A stretch of 35,594 bases of DNA. Origin: an uncultured Gemmatimonadota bacterium (GTDB lineage: Bacteria; Latescibacterota; UBA2968; UBA8231). The notes beneath the pieces were generated by a model. The model saw only the letters and a list, made by a program, of their open reading frames with translations, had not been told where the DNA came from and did not search any database. Below, one piece after another: positions 32,551 through 35,594 of this stretch. The stretch spans positions 1 through 35,594 of the forward strand of contig CAITNQ010000289.1 in assembly GCA_903893785.1 (NCBI GenBank). Reading direction: 5' to 3'. The position numbers were made by a program, and so were the translations under genes. Position 1 is the first letter of the stretch, and each line of letters opens with the position of its first letter.

Positions 32551-33636
32551 ATGGCCTCGCCTGGACCTGTCAGTTCGCTGGAGTTCAAACCTGACTTCGC
32601 CGAAGCGCAGCAGCGCTGGTTGGCCTTCTGGAACCAGGAAATCCTCGACCGGCCGGTGTGCGTCATCCGCGCCCCCAAAGACAGTGCCGCGGCCGTGCCG
32701 GGTCCCCGCTATATGGCCGGCGCCCACGGCGACTTCGGCCCCATCGTCGACCAGATCTTGGCATCGGCCGCCGGCGTCTATTTCGGGGGTGAAGCCATGC
32801 CCTCGTACACCCCCAGCTTCGGGCCGGACATGTTCGCGGCCTGGCTGGGCGCCGAACTGGACTTCTCGGCCGACGGGTACGGCACGAGCTGGGCCAGAAC
32901 CTGCATCGACAACTGGGACGAGTGGCTGCCCCTGACCTTGCGCGAGGACAGTCCGTGGTGGACGCGCATGGTGGCGTTCTGCGAGGCCCTGGCCCAGGGC
33001 CTGGCTGGAAAAATGCTGATCACCCACCTGGATCTGCACAGCAACATGGACGCCCTGCTGGCCATGCGGGGCGGTGAACGGCTGAGCATGGATCTACTTG
33101 ACGTCCCCGAGACCATCGATCGGGCCATGGCCAGCGTGCGTCAGCTCTACACGCCCGTGTACGAGCGTTTGTACACCGCCGCCAACATGGCCGCCACCGG
33201 CACCTGCGGCTGGGTCCACGCATACCATCCGGTGCGCACCAACACCATCCAGTGTGACTATGCGGCCCTGATCGGGCCCCGGCAGTTCCGCAAGTGGGTG
33301 TTACCGGCGCTGGAGGAAGAGGCGGCGTTCCTGGGACACTGCGTGTACCATCTGGACGGCCCCGAGTGCCTGGTCCACGTGCCTGACCTGTGCCGTATCG
33401 CCGGGCTGGACTGCATCCAGTGGACAACGGGGGCACGCAACAAGGCGTTCATGGAGTGGCTGGACCTCCTCAAGGACATCCAGGCGCGAGGCAAGAGCCT
33501 GTGGATCCCCTGCAGCATTGACGAAATGAAGGTCTACCATCGCGAACTCAGACCCAACCAGCTCTTCTACGACACCTGGGCTTCCAGTCAGCAGGAAGCC
33601 GAGGCAGCGCTGGCCTGGCTCAAGGCCAACACCTGA
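32551..33636 (+). CDS. UroD/MetE-like superfamily protein, copy D
   Basis: A 361-residue protein, the most divergent UroD-superfamily member here. ATG at 32551 follows GGAGGAG by 3 bases; an ATG four codons earlier would place that site inside the gene. Blocks seen are W-D-E-W (122-125), T-H-L-D-L-H-S-N-M-D (158-167), H-L-D-G-P-E-C (267-273) and I-Q-W-T-T-G (289-294). H267 and D269-G270 correspond to the D-x-D-G loop of copies A and C. Cys273, Cys281 and Cys288 are near it and could ligate metal with H267. There is no signal peptide. Families of this kind are often annotated as uroporphyrinogen decarboxylase or cobalamin-independent methionine synthase-like, with no known reaction. Confidence 0.8.
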   Translation: MASPGPVSSLEFKPDFAEAQQRWLAFWNQEILDRPVCVIRAPKDSAAAVPGPRYMAGAHGDFGPIVDQILASAAGVYFGGEAMPSYTPSFGPDMFAAWLGAELDFSADGYGTSWARTCIDNWDEWLPLTLREDSPWWTRMVAFCEALAQGLAGKMLITHLDLHSNMDALLAMRGGERLSMDLLDVPETIDRAMASVRQLYTPVYERLYTAANMAATGTCGWVHAYHPVRTNTIQCDYAALIGPRQFRKWVLPALEEEAAFLGHCVYHLDGPECLVHVPDLCRIAGLDCIQWTTGARNKAFMEWLDLLKDIQARGKSLWIPCSIDEMKVYHRELRPNQLFYDTWASSQQEAEAALAWLKANT

Positions 33637-33881
33637 CCTGGCTTGGGTCCGGGCCGAATGCCGGCGCTGGGGCCAACCCGCCTTGGGTGGCCTGCGAACT
33701 GGACCGAGCAGGGGGCCACGAGTGGGATGCGGCGCTGGGGGCCGTGCGGTGCGCCCGAACCGGCTCGACCAGGGGGAAACGTGCGGCGCCCGGCACTGCG
33801 GGCGTCGCGCTGCCCTTTACCCATGCCGCGCCGGGCATCTGAGCACCGGGCGGAACACTCGACCAACCGCCCGCCGCAGCC
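33637..33881. terminator. Convergent intergenic region with two stem-loops
   Basis: This 245-base gap lies between convergent genes. At 33671-33692, GGCC-A-ACCC and GGGT-GGCC pair with a single bulge after copy D. At 33785-33806, GGCGCCCG and CGGGCGTC pair with one wobble around a 6-base loop and could end the plus-strand transcript or the opposing one. Neither has a U-run. No gene is visible. Confidence 0.4.
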
Positions 33882-35393
33882 TCAGGTGGCGGCGGTGAAC
33901 TGGAAAGAGAACAGATCGGCGTCGCGCAACTCGAAACGCAACCGCAGCGGCGTTCCGGCCAGGGCCCCCAACTCGGCGCCCCCGGCCCATGACACCGGCT
34001 GGTCGAGGCAGTCGCCGTACAGCTCGTCGCAGTCCGCCAGGGCGAAGCCGGGGATCGGGGACCCATCCGGATCCTGCAGCTCGACCCGCAGCGAACCGGC
34101 CGCCGACGTCGAGTAGTTGACCTCCAGGCGCTGCCCGGCGAAGGTAACCAAGGGGGTCACCACGCCGCCGCCTGCCAGCGGGGCCCAGGCCGACGCGAAG
34201 CCGTCCAGCCGCAGGGTGTAGCGGCGGATCTGCGCCGCGAACTCCTGCAGGGTGCGCTCGGTTACATACAGGGAGAGCTCCGGCGGACCGTCGGCCAGGG
34301 ACGAAGCCGTCTCCACCAACCCCCAGCACTGGTACATGTCGCCATAGAACCAGCTGTCGGTCTGGCGCAGCCCGGGCCGCAGGAATGACTCGGGCCAGAT
34401 GCGGAAGTGGCGGCCATCGCGGCTGGCCATGAGCATGCCATCGGTGATCGCCGTGCCTTCGCGGCGCGAGCCGGCGGCACGGGTCTGGCGATAGGCCAGG
34501 CGCGGCAGATGCTGTGCCGCCGCTGTCCACCCGCGGTCGATGTATCGCGTGGGAAAACCCAGGAACAGGTGAGGGGCCCGATGGTACGGCATCACCTGGT
34601 TGGTGTACAGCTCGCTGACTCGCCCGGTCGGATAGGCTGATCCCACCGGATCGCGCACATCAGCGGCTTCGCCGGCCGCCTGTCCTGAGTCAACGATGGC
34701 GGTGTAGGCCAGGAACTCGGGTTCGGGCCAGTGAACGAAATCCGACGAGGCTGCGGTCCGCACGTCGCGGCCCTGGCGCCCCTGGCGATGGTATTCGCGG
34801 TACTCCCCGCGCAGACCGTCCCAGAACGCAATGTTGTGAGAGTCGAAATCACCGACGGTGATGACCGGTTCGGCGGCAAGCAGCGACCAGTGCAGGCCGT
34901 CGGGCGACGCAGCGGCGTACAGTCCCGGGCTCTGCACGCCCACCCCAAGGGCTTTGTACCGCGCGGCCGGAGTGACCGCCGGATTGGCGTCGATGAACGG
35001 GGCGAAGTTTTCGGCATTGGCGCCCCCGCCACCGGTCCACACGATATTCGTCGCTGGGTTGGCTTCCCAGGGGTGCAGGTCCAGTTGGGGGCGGGTCCAG
35101 TGGATACCGTCCAGGCTCTCCACGCAGCAGTACACGTCGGCGTGATTGGCGCGGTCGCGGCCGGCCAGGTACGAGTAATGGCAGCCCCGGTAATACATCC
35201 GGTAGCGATCGCCGTCGCGGAGGACGGTCACGTAGTTGGTGCCATTGCCCTCCCACGGCCGGTCGGTCACCAGTACCACCTCACGAGCCACCGGGTGGTG
35301 CAGGCGCACCTGGGCGCGCCCGGTCAGACGCTCGGCCATGAGCGCATCGACAAACAACTCCCGGCGTGAACCCAGCGACAGGCAAGCCGACAT
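33882..35393 (-). CDS. GH32/GH43-like five-bladed beta-propeller protein
   Basis: A 503-residue protein with the sugar-hydrolase propeller look of GH32/GH43 relatives. Repeated S-x-D-G-x-H-W blades appear (V-E-S-L-D-G-I-H-W, A-S-P-D-G-L-H-W, A-S-S-D-F-V-H-W, A-S-R-D-G-R-H-F). Other features are Y-R-M-Y-Y-R, D-S-H-N-I-A-F-W-D and a C-terminal beta-sandwich with L-R-V-E-L-Q-D-P-D-G. The family is abundant in planctomycetes and other uncultivated polysaccharide users, often annotated as glycosyl hydrolase family 32. The canonical GH32 nucleophile motif W-x-N-D-P-N-G is not seen, so activity is uncertain. There is no clear signal peptide. ATG at 35393 is preceded by AAGGGG. Probable role: handling an oligosaccharide taken up from the environment. 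Confidence 0.8.
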   Translation of the reverse strand: MSACLSLGSRRELFVDALMAERLTGRAQVRLHHPVAREVVLVTDRPWEGNGTNYVTVLRDGDRYRMYYRGCHYSYLAGRDRANHADVYCCVESLDGIHWTRPQLDLHPWEANPATNIVWTGGGGANAENFAPFIDANPAVTPAARYKALGVGVQSPGLYAAASPDGLHWSLLAAEPVITVGDFDSHNIAFWDGLRGEYREYHRQGRQGRDVRTAASSDFVHWPEPEFLAYTAIVDSGQAAGEAADVRDPVGSAYPTGRVSELYTNQVMPYHRAPHLFLGFPTRYIDRGWTAAAQHLPRLAYRQTRAAGSRREGTAITDGMLMASRDGRHFRIWPESFLRPGLRQTDSWFYGDMYQCWGLVETASSLADGPPELSLYVTERTLQEFAAQIRRYTLRLDGFASAWAPLAGGGVVTPLVTFAGQRLEVNYSTSAAGSLRVELQDPDGSPIPGFALADCDELYGDCLDQPVSWAGGAELGALAGTPLRLRFELRDADLFSFQFTAAT

Positions 35394-35594
35394 CTGGACC
35401 CCCTTCTCGCGGCGGCGCCGCGCACGCGCACATTGCGGACCCGCTTGGCGGGCAACCCGGCCCTGTTCGGGCTCGCCCGGGCGCCGCCGGGCCAGAGCGA
35501 CAGGCCGAGCCTGCTGTCCGACCCCGGCGCACCCGGAGTGGCTGGCAGTCAGTATCGGGCGGCGACAACGCCAGTATTGAGGCCAGCGGCCAGG
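35394..35594. other. Unannotated right edge
   Basis: About 200 GC-rich bases upstream of the propeller gene, likely its promoter region and possibly that of a divergent gene beyond the window. No gene, repeat or confident promoter is visible. Confidence 0.3.

Noticed and set aside
1..35594. CRISPR arrays, insertion sequences, prophage or tRNA genes
   Set aside because: I saw no regularly spaced repeats, transposase or integrase motifs, terminal inverted repeats or cloverleaf-like sequences on reading.

Overview
This is GC-rich bacterial chromosomal DNA with 23 protein-coding genes that I can support and no recognisable rRNA, tRNA, insertion sequence, phage gene or CRISPR array. The gene content suggests an uncultivated bacterium of the FCB/PVC type, with a Latescibacterota-like lineage my best guess. 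The indications are large exported proteins with FlgD/CHU_C-like C-terminal tails, CBM9-like proteins, several UroD-superfamily proteins that are not HemE, a GH32/43-like propeller protein, and an SSS-family symporter with a large insertion. The taxonomic placement is inference from gene content only.

Region 1 (41-14614, all minus strand, transcribed right to left) is an envelope and secretion locus. It starts with a small exported CBM9/DOMON-like protein that has a strong ribosome-binding site and is followed by a GC-rich stem-loop. Next come a lipoprotein and three large exported paralogues with a common plan: a discoidin-like front, a W-S-x-W-S block, a Y-L-Q-x-R block, a P-[ND]-G-D-G-x-N-D tail domain and a C-terminus ending V-A-Y. 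An 882-residue exported, probably beta-rich outer-membrane or surface protein with acidic Ca-binding-like loops follows, then a GCPII-type M28 zinc peptidase. A UroD-family enzyme and an RRM RNA-binding protein close the run. Several stops and starts overlap (TGATG) or lie within a few bases, so this looks like one or two operons. I consider it the best candidate for an undescribed system: a surface assembly built from three tandem paralogues, a putative barrel and a lipoprotein.

Region 2 (14947-21519) handles carbohydrate and central carbon. Glycogen phosphorylase is coupled by a 7-base overlap to a cytoplasmic CBM9-like protein (minus strand). Divergent from it run two mannonate-dehydratase-family genes separated by one base, then citrate synthase (plus strand). 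The first mannonate-dehydratase-family protein keeps the predicted metal ligands; the second has lost the Asp-His pair.

Region 3 (21615-35393) looks like a scavenging and catabolic neighbourhood made of short transcription units in both orientations. It holds a large TIM-barrel glycoside-hydrolase-like protein, a metal-dependent amidohydrolase with an SGNH esterase, and an SSS symporter. It also holds three more UroD-superfamily proteins, an aldo/keto reductase and a GH32/43-like propeller protein. Stem-loops lie between most convergent pairs; the clearest terminator is at 28780-28817.

All functions are read from motifs and family knowledge. No database search was possible, so substrate assignments are left open.
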